Made by a program: the position numbers and the translations under genes. The notes below the pieces were generated by a model, which did no database searches, was not told the DNA's origin, and saw only the letters and a program-made list of their open reading frames with translations. A DNA stretch of 64,000 nt. Origin: Acinetobacter nosocomialis. Its GTDB lineage: Bacteria > Pseudomonadota > Gammaproteobacteria > Pseudomonadales > Moraxellaceae. This document shows, piece after piece, positions 17,789 through 26,847 of the stretch (within the stretch, counting starts at the first letter, position 1; each line of letters begins with the position of its first letter). The DNA is taken from assembly GCA_025736915.1 (NCBI GenBank), contig CP107049.1, positions 2,356,001 through 2,420,000 of the forward strand. Reading direction: 5' to 3'.

Positions 17789-20017
17789 CTAACTAAATTC
17801 TTGTGGGTCAACATCAATAGAGAGTCTGAGTTGATGCTGTCTTGGTGCATGAACCAGCTGAGCCCACCATTGTCTTAAGTAAAAATGCAGACGAGCACGG
17901 TCGGCAGATAAAATCACCATATGGGCGCGGTAACGTCCCGCTTTACGTTCCATTGGTGCAGGAATAGGTCCCCAGATATCAACAATATCACCTGCGATTT
18001 GGCGGAGTTGTTCGGCAGCTTCATTTAAAAAATGTAAGGTATAGTCACGATCTTTCGACTCGGCACGAATTAAGACCGCATAACGATAAGGCGGCAGTAA
18101 TGCAACTTTCCGTTCAGCTAATGTTTGTTTCGCGACCGCTCGATAATCTTTTTCGATAAGTGTGGTGAGTAAAGGATGATCTGGCCTTAAAGTCTGTAAA
18201 TAAACATGACCTTTGTGTTCTCCACGACCTGCACGACCAGCCACTTGTACAATCAACTGCGCCGTACGTTCTGGCGCTCGAATATCGACACTTAGTAAAC
18301 CTGCATCAATATCTAAAATAGCAACCAAAGTCACATGCGGAAAATGGTGACCCTTTGCCAACATTTGAGTACCGAGCAAAATTGTGGGTTTGTTTTGATG
18401 AATACGATCATAGATTTTTTGCCAGCTACCGACACGACTTGTGCTGTCACGGTCAACACGAATCACATCATAGTCTGGAAATAATTCTTGTAAGTGCTCT
18501 TCAACTTTGGCTGTTCCTGCGCCTAAAGTTTTTAAACTCTTCTGCTGACACTCAGGGCAGTGGTCTGGCAAGCGATGAACTGTGCCACAGTGGTGACAAT
18601 GCAAATAAGAATAAGGCTGAGTGTGCAACGTAAAATGTGCATCGCAATGTGGGCAATTTGCTTGCCATCCACAGCTTTCACAAACCAATACAGGTGCATA
18701 ACCACGACGGTTTAAAAAGATTAAAACCTGTTCTTTTCTTGCTAGGGTATTTTTAATTTGCTCGATTAAAGGCTGGCTAATTCCATGCTGCTTTTTGACA
18801 ATTTTAAGATCGATCAAATGCATTTTAGGTAAAAGCGCGTGGCCTGCACGCTGGTTCAGTTGCAGTGAAGTTAACTTACCAGTTTCTACTAAATGATAGC
18901 TATCTATGCTTGGTGTTGCTGAACCTAAAATAACAGGGCAGCTTTGTAAGTGGCCTCGGTACAGTGCGACATCACGAGCATGATAACGGAAACCTTCTTG
19001 CTGTTTATAAGATAGGTCATGTTCTTCATCTAAAATGATGAGGCCCAGACGTGGCAGCGGCGTATAAATGGCTGAGCGAGTTCCTAAAATAATAGAGGCT
19101 TTGCCAGTTTGTGCCTGTTGCCATGCTTGTAAGCGTTTAGAGTCATTTAAGCCTGAATGCAATAAAGCAATATCGCAGTTAAAACGAGACTTAAAGCGCG
19201 AAATAGTTTGAGGGGTTAAGCCAATTTCAGGAACCAATACTAGGACTTGCTTACCTTGTTTTAACACCTCATGCATGATGTGCAAATAAACTTCAGTTTT
19301 ACCACTTCCAGTTAAGCCATCTAGTAAAAATGCTTGGTATTGATGCTGTGCATTAATGACGTGCTGAGTTGCCTTCTTTTGATCATCATTTAGGGTAAGT
19401 GGCATTTGAGCCAATTGCACAGGTGCTGGGCTAAAATCATGAGGCTCAAGTGTACAGTCTATCAGTCCTTTCTTTTGAAGTGCTTTAAGTGTCGCAGTTT
19501 CTACACCACTTAAATTAAGAATATTTTCTGTAGTTCCGGCAGGATGTAATTTTAAAATTTGATATGCATCTTGTTGCTTAATGGAACGCTTTAACAAGGC
19601 TTCAACATTGTCACAAGGAATGATTTTCCATAGATGAAACAATACATCCATTGGTTTACCCTGACGCAATAACGCGGGTAGGGCCGTTTGCATCACTTCA
19701 CCAATCGGAAATTGGTAATACTGGGCAGACCATGTCAATAAACTTAAAACTTGTTCATCTAAAATAGGTTCATCATCTAAAAGTTCAGAAATGGCTTTAA
19801 GCTGAAAGGTGCCTGTAAATAATTCTTGTGGGTCAACTTTTTCGGTAATAATACCAATCAGGTTTTGCCGTCCAAATGAAATCGCGACGCGTGAACCTAC
19901 CTGAGCCCGTTCATATTGTGCTTTGGTGAGTGTATAGTCAAAAGTGTCGTACAGATGCACAGGTACGGCAACACGCACACGATAAACAACTGAATCAGGT
20001 TTTGGCGTTATGGTCAT
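17789..20017 (-). CDS. priA: Primosomal replication protein N' (PriA helicase)
   Basis: PriA recognises stalled forks and reloads DnaB. Of 742 residues, the N-terminal 3'-end-binding domain includes the start VYRVRVAVPVHLYDTFDYTL. Walker A is GLTGSGKTEVYLH near 230-242. The DEEH box is LIILDEEHDLSYKQQEGFRYHARD near 326-349. The zinc-binding segment has paired cysteines CESCGW..CPHC..CHHC..CPEC near 450-496. The motif VI-like QVAGRAGRGEHKG is near 591-603. Complete and typical. It is divergent from gspF, with 148 bp between starts. Confidence 0.98.
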   Translation of the reverse strand: MTITPKPDSVVYRVRVAVPVHLYDTFDYTLTKAQYERAQVGSRVAISFGRQNLIGIITEKVDPQELFTGTFQLKAISELLDDEPILDEQVLSLLTWSAQYYQFPIGEVMQTALPALLRQGKPMDVLFHLWKIIPCDNVEALLKRSIKQQDAYQILKLHPAGTTENILNLSGVETATLKALQKKGLIDCTLEPHDFSPAPVQLAQMPLTLNDDQKKATQHVINAQHQYQAFLLDGLTGSGKTEVYLHIMHEVLKQGKQVLVLVPEIGLTPQTISRFKSRFNCDIALLHSGLNDSKRLQAWQQAQTGKASIILGTRSAIYTPLPRLGLIILDEEHDLSYKQQEGFRYHARDVALYRGHLQSCPVILGSATPSIDSYHLVETGKLTSLQLNQRAGHALLPKMHLIDLKIVKKQHGISQPLIEQIKNTLARKEQVLIFLNRRGYAPVLVCESCGWQANCPHCDAHFTLHTQPYSYLHCHHCGTVHRLPDHCPECQQKSLKTLGAGTAKVEEHLQELFPDYDVIRVDRDSTSRVGSWQKIYDRIHQNKPTILLGTQMLAKGHHFPHVTLVAILDIDAGLLSVDIRAPERTAQLIVQVAGRAGRGEHKGHVYLQTLRPDHPLLTTLIEKDYRAVAKQTLAERKVALLPPYRYAVLIRAESKDRDYTLHFLNEAAEQLRQIAGDIVDIWGPIPAPMERKAGRYRAHMVILSADRARLHFYLRQWWAQLVHAPRQHQLRLSIDVDPQEFS

Positions 20018-20165
20018 AGAGGCTCATTTCGTCAATTTTAAAAAACGGCATAGCGTCGTGAAGAGGACTTGGGTATTCTACACAGGCTATAGAATGAATA
20101 TGAATGATTGCGTAGCATAGATGCAACAGCAGCGACTATTATTTTTGGAAAATTAGAACATTACC

Positions 20166-21371
20166 ATGCCTGCATATCAATTTACTGCTATTGATGCTTC
20201 AGGGAAGCAGCAAAAGGGGGTGCTTGAGGGAGACTCAGCACGTCAGATTCGCCAACAATTACGCGATAAAGCATGGACTCCGATTAGCGTTGATCCTGTT
20301 GAACAAAAAGACAAGCATCAAAGTCACGGATTATTTCAGAAAAAGTTTAGTGCTTATGATTTGGCACTGATGACCAGACAACTCTCCGTTTTGGTTGCTG
20401 CTGCAATTCCTCTAGAAGAAGCTTTACGCGCCGTGAGCAGGCAAAGTGAAAAAGCACATGTGCAAAATCTTTTACTCTCGGTTCGTTCAAGAGTATTGGA
20501 AGGGCATTCACTCGCGCAAGGCATGCAACAGTCAGGTCGTTTTCCTGACCTTTATATTGCAACGGTTGCGGCAGGTGAGCGTTCAGGTCATTTAGATCTG
20601 ATTTTAGATCAGTTGTCCGACTACACTGAGAACCGTTTTGCCATGCAAAAGAAAGTTCAAGGTGCCATGATTTACCCCATCATTTTAATGCTGATGTCAT
20701 TTGGTATTGTGATGGGATTAATGACCTATGTTGTACCCGAGATTGTAAAAACCTTCGATCAAAGCAAAGATGCCTTACCATGGATTACAGTCGCTTTAAT
20801 GAAAGCGAGTGATTTTATTCGCCATGCGTGGGTGTTTATTATTCTTTTTGCTGTGATAGGCGTTGTTGCCTTTGTACGGTTTTTAAAAACAACAGCTGGT
20901 CATTATGCTTTTGATCGCTTAACACTCAAATTGCCATTATTCGGTAAACTGTCCCGTGGTATTAATGCTGCACGCTTTGCCAGTACTTTATCTATTTTGA
21001 CTCGTTCAGGCGTGCCTTTGGTAGACGCTTTAAAAATTGGTGCTGCTGTGACCAATAACTGGGTGATCCGTGACTCAATTGCGAATGCTGCTGAACGTGT
21101 CACAGAAGGTGGTAACTTGGGTACGCAATTGGAGCGCAGTGGTTATTTCCCACCAATGATGGTACAAATGATTCGAAGTGGTGAGGCATCAGGTGAGCTT
21201 GACCGTATGCTGGAACGTGCTTCGACTATGCAAGACCGTGAGGTTACGACATTTATTTCAACCTTATTGGCATTACTTGAACCGCTTATGCTGGTGTTAA
21301 TGGCAAGCATTGTGCTGGTTATTGTAATCGCGGTTATGCTGCCAATCGTAAATATGAACAATATGATTTAA
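20166..21371 (+). CDS. gspF: Type II secretion system inner-membrane platform protein GspF
   Basis: A 401-residue T2SF protein. It begins MPAYQFTAIDASGKQQKG, as family members do. Two homologous cytoplasmic helical bundles (about 70-190 with LALMTRQLSVLVAAAIPLEEAL; about 270-390 with AARFASTLSILTRSGVPLVDAL) alternate with three membrane helices (about 168-190, 218-240, 372-396). GspF anchors the assembly ATPase GspE and the pseudopilus. Acinetobacter scatters its gsp genes over the chromosome, which fits gspF-gspG standing alone. The closest alternative, PilC of type IV pili, is less likely because gspG follows. Confidence 0.95.
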   Translation: MPAYQFTAIDASGKQQKGVLEGDSARQIRQQLRDKAWTPISVDPVEQKDKHQSHGLFQKKFSAYDLALMTRQLSVLVAAAIPLEEALRAVSRQSEKAHVQNLLLSVRSRVLEGHSLAQGMQQSGRFPDLYIATVAAGERSGHLDLILDQLSDYTENRFAMQKKVQGAMIYPIILMLMSFGIVMGLMTYVVPEIVKTFDQSKDALPWITVALMKASDFIRHAWVFIILFAVIGVVAFVRFLKTTAGHYAFDRLTLKLPLFGKLSRGINAARFASTLSILTRSGVPLVDALKIGAAVTNNWVIRDSIANAAERVTEGGNLGTQLERSGYFPPMMVQMIRSGEASGELDRMLERASTMQDREVTTFISTLLALLEPLMLVLMASIVLVIVIAVMLPIVNMNNMI

Positions 21372-21559
21372 TAACTTTGATATTAGAGATAATGATGAAA
21401 GTAAAAAATATTCAAAGCGAAACAGTGATGAAACAACATAGTGAAGCTGCGGTTTCAAATCAGCTTGAGCCAACGTGCCATTCTGAGCATAGCTCTGTAT
21501 CAGATGTTTGTTCCTCAAGCACAGCTTTCGGACTTGCGGCACGTTCGAGCGGTGCTCGA

Positions 21560-21979
21560 ATGAAACGTGCGTCAGGCTTTACCCTTATTGAAGTTATGGT
21601 CGTTATTGTAATTTTAGGCGTGTTGGCTGCTTTAATCGTACCGAACGTTATGGGCCGTAGTGAAAAAGCTAAAATCGATACGACTCAAATTACCTTGAAG
21701 GGTGTAGCGGGTGCTTTAGATCAGTACAAGCTTGATAACGGGCATTTCCCAACTATGCAAGAAGGTGGACTAGATGCACTTATTAACCAACCTGCTACAG
21801 CAAAAAACTGGATGCCGGGTGGTTATGTGAAAGGTGGTTACCCTAAAGACAGTTGGAAAAATGATATTCAATATGTCATTCCTGGAAAAGACGGCCATCC
21901 TTTTGACCTATATTCATTTGGTGCAGATGGTAAAGAAGGTGGTGAAGGTAACGATGCAGATATTTATTACCAGCCTTAA
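21560..21979 (+). CDS. gspG: Type II secretion major pseudopilin GspG
   Basis: The prepilin motif KRASG/FTLIEVMVVIVILGVLAALIVPNVMG is clear: the G/F peptidase cleavage site, Glu at position +5 and a long hydrophobic helix. The C-terminal half has GspG features, including LDQYKLDNGHFPTMQEGGLDAL and the calcium-site region near FGADGKEGGEGNDADIYY. GspG forms the pseudopilus shaft. The start is uncertain: ATG 21560 gives an ordinary 5-residue leader and 139 residues, but the frame stays open back to 21377. ATG 21392/21395 carries a better RBS (TTAGAGAT), which would give a leader of about 60 residues. I list the conventional start. Confidence 0.93.
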   Translation: MKRASGFTLIEVMVVIVILGVLAALIVPNVMGRSEKAKIDTTQITLKGVAGALDQYKLDNGHFPTMQEGGLDALINQPATAKNWMPGGYVKGGYPKDSWKNDIQYVIPGKDGHPFDLYSFGADGKEGGEGNDADIYYQP

Positions 21980-21989
21980 TTAAAATATA

Positions 21990-22048
21990 AGAGAGATTAT
22001 CGATTCGGAGAGTAAGAGAAATTGATAATTCGAATTGATAATCTTTCT
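21990..22048 (+). terminator. Long inverted repeat after gspG (terminator-like)
   Basis: GATTATCGATTCG (21995-22007) pairs with CGAATTGATAATC (22031-22043, one G-U). The helix extends outward with AGAGA/TTTCT, and the 3' arm runs into TTTCTT. It may end the gspFG transcript. The rest of 21980-22244 is AT-rich, with nothing else recognisable. Confidence 0.6.
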
Positions 22049-22244
22049 TAATCACAAAAATATAATAAGCTGTTGAAAATAAAATAATAAAGTTAATAAT
22101 TAGATTTGAGATTTAAAATAAGAATTATTCCCATATTTAATAGTTACAAGAAAGTTAAAATATGAGAGGAAATAAGCTATATATTTAAATAAAAGCTTTG
22201 CATAATAAATAAAAATCACTTTATAAAACTATAGGAGAGATTAA

Positions 22245-22589
22245 ATGAAAGCATTTCTCGTACTTGATGAACTAAATCAGTTTCATTGGGCGATGCTTAA
22301 GTCTGTCCTATTGATTTTAGCATTATTACCCATTGCTGAAGTTTCATTAAAACTATGGCTGAGTACAGAAGGTAGCAGTCAAATCATGATTGGCTTCTTT
22401 GCATTAAGTATTGTGAGCGCATGGTTAATGGTGAGTTTTTTCACTGCATTAAAAGCGAGTGTATGGCAAGCTAAACAAATATCTTCTAAATATGAACAGT
22501 TACTTTTTAAAGCTTATCGCTATGTACCCATGGTTTTTTTATCAAGTCTAGTTGCTTATTTATCTTTGCAATTATCAATCGCTTTTTAA
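22245..22589 (+). CDS. Small hypothetical membrane protein
   Basis: 114 residues with three probable membrane helices (about 15-37, 46-70, 93-112). It has a good RBS (AGGAGAG, 7 bp before the ATG) and its own terminator. I do not recognise a family. The amphipathic, Lys/Gln-rich segment between helices 2 and 3 (ASVWQAKQISSKYEQLLFKAY) would be cytoplasmic or periplasmic. The gene stands between gspG and a convergent DUF2798 gene, with no operon partner, so function cannot be suggested. Confidence 0.75.
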   Translation: MKAFLVLDELNQFHWAMLKSVLLILALLPIAEVSLKLWLSTEGSSQIMIGFFALSIVSAWLMVSFFTALKASVWQAKQISSKYEQLLFKAYRYVPMVFLSSLVAYLSLQLSIAF

Positions 22590-22615
22590 CGATATTTAAA
22601 ACCAAATTTTTAGAT

Positions 22616-22645
22616 AAAACGTAGATTCAACATCTACGTTTTCAT
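22616..22645. terminator. Bidirectional terminator between convergent small genes
   Basis: AAAACGTAGAT (22616-22626) pairs with ATCTACGTTTT (22632-22642) around a 5-nt loop. There are A/T tracts on both sides, between the convergent genes ending at 22589 and 22650. Confidence 0.88.
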
Positions 22646-22649
22646 TTTT

Positions 22650-22910
22650 TTAAACAGGCTCTACTAATAGTGCCGTGATTTTACGAACGACAGGTAATAC
22701 CAAAAGTAGTGTTGGAAAAGCAATTAACCAAGAAATGATCCATGCTGACATCCAGACATTTATAGAAAACTCTTCTAATCCTAAACTTCGTAAAGTACTG
22801 ACCATGGACACTACAAAAGTCATAATGATGGATAGAAAAAAAGGTAAAACAATAGCAGTATAGCGACTTGGAAGTTTCTTAAAACTATAGAAAGTTTTTT
22901 GGTTTTCCAT
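22650..22910 (-). CDS. DUF2798-family small membrane protein
   Basis: An 86-residue protein with two membrane helices (about 17-39 and 52-76), matching the DUF2798 pattern LPSRYTAIVLPFFLSIIMTFVVS followed by WMSAWIISWLIAFPTLLLVLPVVRKI. The start was chosen at 22910 (MENQKTF) because GGAG lies 6 bp upstream on the minus strand; the frame is open back to 22970 but without RBS support. The function of the family is unknown. A perfect 14-bp palindrome lies about 100 bp upstream and may be its operator. Confidence 0.82.
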   Translation of the reverse strand: MENQKTFYSFKKLPSRYTAIVLPFFLSIIMTFVVSMVSTLRSLGLEEFSINVWMSAWIISWLIAFPTLLLVLPVVRKITALLVEPV

Positions 22911-23013
22911 TTTGACTCCGTAAACCAACAAACGCCCGTGCCATTCAAAATATAAAAATATTTTGAACAAATAGCTCCAAGCCTTGTTGGAGGTATGTTG
23001 GAACGTTGATTGA

Positions 23014-23027
23014 CGTAAACGTTTACG
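23014..23027. promoter_or_regulatory. Perfect 14-bp palindrome, candidate operator
   Basis: CGTAAACGTTTACG is a perfect dyad between the divergent DUF2798 (start 22910) and csaA-like (start 23143) genes. The core GTAAACGTTTAC resembles LacI-type and some MerR/TetR-type operators; the regulator is unknown. Confidence 0.5.
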
Positions 23028-23142
23028 GCTTTTGAATCAGCGGACTTAATTTAACATGGAATTTTCAAATTAAACATAAATAATTTATTTTTTTATATTG
23101 TGTATTTTTGATTTGAAGATTTAAGAATATGAGAAATATAAA

Positions 23143-23481
23143 GTGGAACAGATCGAGTGGAATGATTTTTTAAAAGTAGAGCTTCGTGTGGGTAAAATTA
23201 TTCAAGCTGAGGTTTTTGAAAAAGCGCGTAAACCTGCTTATATTTTGCATGTAGATTTTGGTGAAGAATTGGGTGTACGTAAATCGAGTGCTCAGATTAC
23301 TAAACTTTATCAACCTCATGACTTGATTGGTAAATTAGTAGTTGCTGTCGTAAATTTCCCTAAAAAACAAATCGGGCCTATTCAATCAGAATGCTTGGTG
23401 ACAGGGTTTCATAACGCAGATGGGGATGTAGCACTTTGTATCCCAGAGTTTGAAGTTCCTCTGGGTACAAAGCTATTATAA
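23143..23481 (+). CDS. CsaA/YgjH-like tRNA-binding domain protein
   Basis: A 112-residue stand-alone tRNA-binding OB-fold domain, as in CsaA and the C-termini of some aminoacyl-tRNA synthetases. Visible are VELRVGKIIQAEVFEKARKPAYILHVDFG near residues 11-39, RKSSAQIT near 47-54 and LVVAVVNFPKKQIGPIQSECLVTG near 68-91, the typical strand pattern. B. subtilis CsaA acts as an export chaperone, but the cellular role in gammaproteobacteria is unclear. It uses a GTG start with a GAGA RBS upstream. The stop is one base before the lnt stop codon on the other strand. Confidence 0.9.
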   Translation: MEQIEWNDFLKVELRVGKIIQAEVFEKARKPAYILHVDFGEELGVRKSSAQITKLYQPHDLIGKLVVAVVNFPKKQIGPIQSECLVTGFHNADGDVALCIPEFEVPLGTKLL

Positions 23482-23482
23482 T

Positions 23483-25042
23483 TTAGCGACGTGATTTATA
23501 AGACACATCAACTTGACGTGGACGATAGATCCAACCTAAAACCAACAGTAATACTGCAAATCCTAAAATTGGGTAATCACCTAGACGGTTATAGAGAGTT
23601 TGGCCTTGCATAGCTGGTAAATCACCTCTCAAGACAAACTCTTTATCAATCGGTGCTTGTTCAGTGATATGACCATTTTGATCAATAAATGCTGTTACAC
23701 CTGTGTTGGTTGCACGAATAAACCAGCGACCATTTTCTTTCGCGCGCATTTGTACCATTTGTAAATGTTGCCATGGGCCAGCAGTACCCGTAAACCAAGC
23801 ATCATTAGATACAGTCACCAAGAAGTCGCTATCTTCTGCATTACGTCGTGTCAGGTTCGGATATGCCACTTCATAACAAATTGCAGCAGCAAGCGCATGC
23901 CCTTTAATTAAGAGTGGTTTCTGGTTGCTCTCACCACGTGTAAAACCGCTCATGCTAATATCATTTTGCATGGCTGGTAACACCCAAGAGAGTAAACCTG
24001 AAAGCGGAATATATTCACCAAACGGCACAAGACGCTGCTTTTTATAAAGGCCGCTTGAATCGCTGCCAGACGCCATAATACTGTTGTAATACAGAGGACT
24101 GCCGACTTGATGTGATTTTGCAACATCCCAATAAGGAATACCGGTTACCCAAGCGGTATGGTTCTTTTTCGCTTGTGCATCCATGGCATCCAAAAACGGT
24201 TCAATGTCGGTTTGGAAGAGTGGGATTGAAGACTCAGGCCATACAATGAGGTCACGGCCCCATTCAGATTGAGTTAAACCTGCATAAATTTCTAATGTTC
24301 TAACTTGATATTCGGTTAGCCATTTTAAATCTTGTGGAATGTTACCTTGAATAAGCGAAACGCTCAGTGGTTTAACCGCTTTAGGTTGTACAAACTGAAT
24401 ATATGATGCTCCCCATGCACCTAAAACTAATAGGGCAGCAGGGATAACCCAGAAAATACGCTTAAGCAGAACTTCAACTAAAGCACACGCCAATACAATT
24501 GCCACGAAAGAAATTGCATAAATACCAAATAGCGGTGCATAGCCATCAAGTAAACGTTCGGTAAAAGCGTACCCTACAAATAGCCATGGGAAACCTGTAA
24601 ACACCCAAGTTTTAGCCCACTCAAAAATAATCCAGAGAGGTGCGAAAGTCAGCGGTGTTTCAGGGAAGAAGCGTCGATAAACCCAAGTTTGAAATGCTGT
24701 AAATAACCCCATCACAAGAGCCATAACAGCAATCATACATACGCTTAAAAAGGCATTGGTATCGCCATATACATGGATAGATGTATAGAGCCAGAAAGCC
24801 CCTACAAACCATAAACCAAAACCATAACTCCAGCCAATCGCAAATGCTTGTTTGGCTGAGCGTTTATGCAATGTCGCATAGAGTAGGGCAGGAGACAAAA
24901 TTGCCAGCCACCACCAATAATAAGGTGCCAGTGCAAAGCTGAACACGGCACCTGAAAATAAAGCAATGAGCAATGGAAAAATTAAAGGAAGCTGTTTTTG
25001 TTGTTGCGAAGAATCTAACAGCTTTTCAAAGTATGCTCTCAT
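23483..25042 (-). CDS. lnt: Apolipoprotein N-acyltransferase
   Basis: Lnt adds the third acyl chain to the N-terminal cysteine of lipoproteins in the inner membrane. Of 519 residues, the first 215 or so form several membrane helices. A periplasmic nitrilase domain follows, with the catalytic triad Glu in VWPESS (about 267), Lys in KKQRLVPFGEY (about 334) and Cys in AAICYEVAYP (about 387), close to the E. coli residues 267/335/387. One C-terminal membrane helix follows. It overlaps corC by 4 bp (ATGA-type coupling), the usual ybeX-lnt operon. Confidence 0.98.
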   Translation of the reverse strand: MRAYFEKLLDSSQQQKQLPLIFPLLIALFSGAVFSFALAPYYWWWLAILSPALLYATLHKRSAKQAFAIGWSYGFGLWFVGAFWLYTSIHVYGDTNAFLSVCMIAVMALVMGLFTAFQTWVYRRFFPETPLTFAPLWIIFEWAKTWVFTGFPWLFVGYAFTERLLDGYAPLFGIYAISFVAIVLACALVEVLLKRIFWVIPAALLVLGAWGASYIQFVQPKAVKPLSVSLIQGNIPQDLKWLTEYQVRTLEIYAGLTQSEWGRDLIVWPESSIPLFQTDIEPFLDAMDAQAKKNHTAWVTGIPYWDVAKSHQVGSPLYYNSIMASGSDSSGLYKKQRLVPFGEYIPLSGLLSWVLPAMQNDISMSGFTRGESNQKPLLIKGHALAAAICYEVAYPNLTRRNAEDSDFLVTVSNDAWFTGTAGPWQHLQMVQMRAKENGRWFIRATNTGVTAFIDQNGHITEQAPIDKEFVLRGDLPAMQGQTLYNRLGDYPILGFAVLLLVLGWIYRPRQVDVSYKSRR

Positions 25043-25878
25043 TGACGTACAGCTCGAATCAGATGAATAGTGCGGGCATCTGCTTCAACAATCGTAAATA
25101 ACCATTTTCCAAGTTCAACTGTTTGACCTTGTAAATCACTGACTAGACCAATTTCTTGAAGCAATAAACCGCCGACAGTTTCTACTTCATCGTCAGAAAA
25201 ATCAGCATCTAATACAGTGTTGAAGTGTTCAATTGGTGTAAGTGCCTGCACCATCCATGCATTCGCTACAGTATGGTCGTTATCTGGAACAATGTACTGA
25301 GCATCTTCATCAGCAGTATCATGTTCGTCTTCAATTTCACCCACGATCTCTTCAAGAATATCTTCAAGTGTAACAAGCCCAGCCGTTGAACCATATTCAT
25401 CAATGACAATCGCGATATGGGTTTGGGTATGTTTGAGCATACGAAGAACTTGATCTGAACGTGCGCTTTCAGGCACAAATAATGGCTGGCGCATAAGCGA
25501 GCCAATATCTAATTTGGTATTTGGTTCAGTCAAAAATGGCAATAAATCTTTTGCCAATAAAATACCGACAACATTATCGGGTTGGTCAGCTGAGAAAACT
25601 GGAAAACGTGAGTGAGCAGACTCAACCAATACGTGAAGAATATCAAGTAACTGATCATCTTCTTGCATACTGATCATTGCTGTTCGTGGCGTCATGACTT
25701 CACGAATTTTTGTAGCAGGAAGGTCAAGAACACCTTCAAGCATGGCAACAGTATCAGGTTCTAAAAAACGACGTGAATTTTGGACTAGTTTTAATAATTC
25801 ATCTCGGGTTTCGGGCGCTGTACCTAACCACTTTCGTAAGCCTCGCATTCCCCACGACGGACTCGGTTCCTCTTGCAT
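25039..25878 (-). CDS. corC: CorC/HlyC-family CBS domain protein (YbeX)
   Basis: A 279-residue cytosolic protein with two CBS domains (about 65-190, start REVMTPRTAMISMQEDDQ; second with GSTAGLVTLEDILEEIVGEIEDEHD near 163-187) and the C-terminal CorC/HlyC transporter-associated domain (about 195-278). It lacks the DUF21 membrane region, like E. coli YbeX/CorC, which is linked to Mg2+/Co2+ efflux and to ribosome function. Translationally coupled to lnt. A typical length. Confidence 0.93.
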   Translation of the reverse strand: MQEEPSPSWGMRGLRKWLGTAPETRDELLKLVQNSRRFLEPDTVAMLEGVLDLPATKIREVMTPRTAMISMQEDDQLLDILHVLVESAHSRFPVFSADQPDNVVGILLAKDLLPFLTEPNTKLDIGSLMRQPLFVPESARSDQVLRMLKHTQTHIAIVIDEYGSTAGLVTLEDILEEIVGEIEDEHDTADEDAQYIVPDNDHTVANAWMVQALTPIEHFNTVLDADFSDDEVETVGGLLLQEIGLVSDLQGQTVELGKWLFTIVEADARTIHLIRAVRQ

Positions 25879-26062
25879 GATCTTTCCTAAAGACTCAATG
25901 TATCAAATGAATACATTGATCATACCGAAGAAAAGGCCCTTATGCATCTATAAAACAAAGTAAAAGACAAAACACATATTGTTATGTAAACACCAGTTAC
26001 AGTTCATAAGTCAGCGATCGGTTTATGCTAAAATGTGAAAATTCTATTTGTTCGAGTTAGTT

Positions 26063-26320
26063 ATGTCAGAACAACCTATTTCACCTACTGTACAACTCAA
26101 TACACGTGGTTTACGTTGTCCGGAACCTGTCATGATGTTGCATCAAGCCATTCGTAAATCTAAGTCTGGAGATGTGGTTGAGGTCTTTGCAACAGACAAT
26201 TCGACATCGTGGGATATTCCTAAATTTTGTATGCATTTAGGTCATGAGTTGCTTTTGCAAGAAGAACGTTTAGATGAAAATGGTCATAAAGAATTTCATT
26301 ATTTGGTGAAAAAGGGCTAA
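26063..26320 (+). CDS. tusA: Sulfur carrier protein TusA
   Basis: An 85-residue SirA/TusA/YeeD-type protein that passes sulfur from cysteine desulfurase toward tRNA 2-thiouridine and other pathways. The motif LNTRGLRCPEPVMMLHQAIRK places the active Cys at residue 19, as in E. coli TusA. The ATG at 26063 is preferred over an in-frame TTG at 26048. It stands alone, divergent from corC, with no other tus genes near. Confidence 0.95.
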   Translation: MSEQPISPTVQLNTRGLRCPEPVMMLHQAIRKSKSGDVVEVFATDNSTSWDIPKFCMHLGHELLLQEERLDENGHKEFHYLVKKG

Positions 26321-26381
26321 TAGAATAAATAAGGCTTCTAATGAATAGTATTGGGAGCCATTAAACATTTAAATTATTTTA

Positions 26382-26415
26382 AAATGATAATTTTTTACAA
26401 ATAAGAATCATTATA
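26382..26415 (+). promoter_or_regulatory. Two adjacent Fur-box-like sequences
   Basis: Around AATGATAAT (26383-26391) and ATCATTAT (26407-26414), two 19-bp windows each match the classical Fur consensus at about 13 of 19 positions by hand alignment. They lie 40-70 bp before the small membrane gene at 26453. The background is very AT-rich, which lowers significance. Confidence 0.4.
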
Positions 26416-26452
26416 TAATCTATAAAATTAAGTATATAAATGACATATAAAA

Positions 26453-26833
26453 ATGAAAGATTATTTTCTAAAACGAAGCTTATTTATTTTCCTTTGGTTC
26501 GCATGTCTTGCTGGTTTGTTACGTATAGAAGTTTCTTGGTTAACTGAGACTATGGCTACCATAATTCTATTCACTTTTATAATTCTCGGTTCAATTATAT
26601 TAGGTTATAGAAATACATCTTTTGCTCCAGAATCAAAAATTAGCATTAGCCTTATCTTACATACAGGATTCATGGGATTTATGCTAATGATTGATTTATT
26701 GTTTGGAAAATCAGCTTGGTATATTGATCTAGCGCGGAATTTTGGTTTTCTTAGCTTATTTTTATTAGGCACATTTATTTTCTATAAAAAGAATTTTAAT
26801 TTAAAAGTATCAAAAATACCGCCTTTTCAATAA
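26453..26833 (+). CDS. Hypothetical small inner-membrane protein
   Basis: 126 residues with four probable membrane helices (about 8-25, 33-51, 65-84, 91-112) and a basic C-terminal tail (FYKKNFNLKVSKIPPFQ). I do not recognise a family. The AT content is higher than in neighbours and codon use is poor, suggesting an accessory gene. No clear Shine-Dalgarno precedes the ATG (upstream ATGACATATAAAA). Fur-like sequences upstream hint at iron control. It has its own terminator immediately after the stop. Confidence 0.65.
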   Translation: MKDYFLKRSLFIFLWFACLAGLLRIEVSWLTETMATIILFTFIILGSIILGYRNTSFAPESKISISLILHTGFMGFMLMIDLLFGKSAWYIDLARNFGFLSLFLLGTFIFYKKNFNLKVSKIPPFQ

Positions 26834-26847
26834 GTGGATATTAATAA

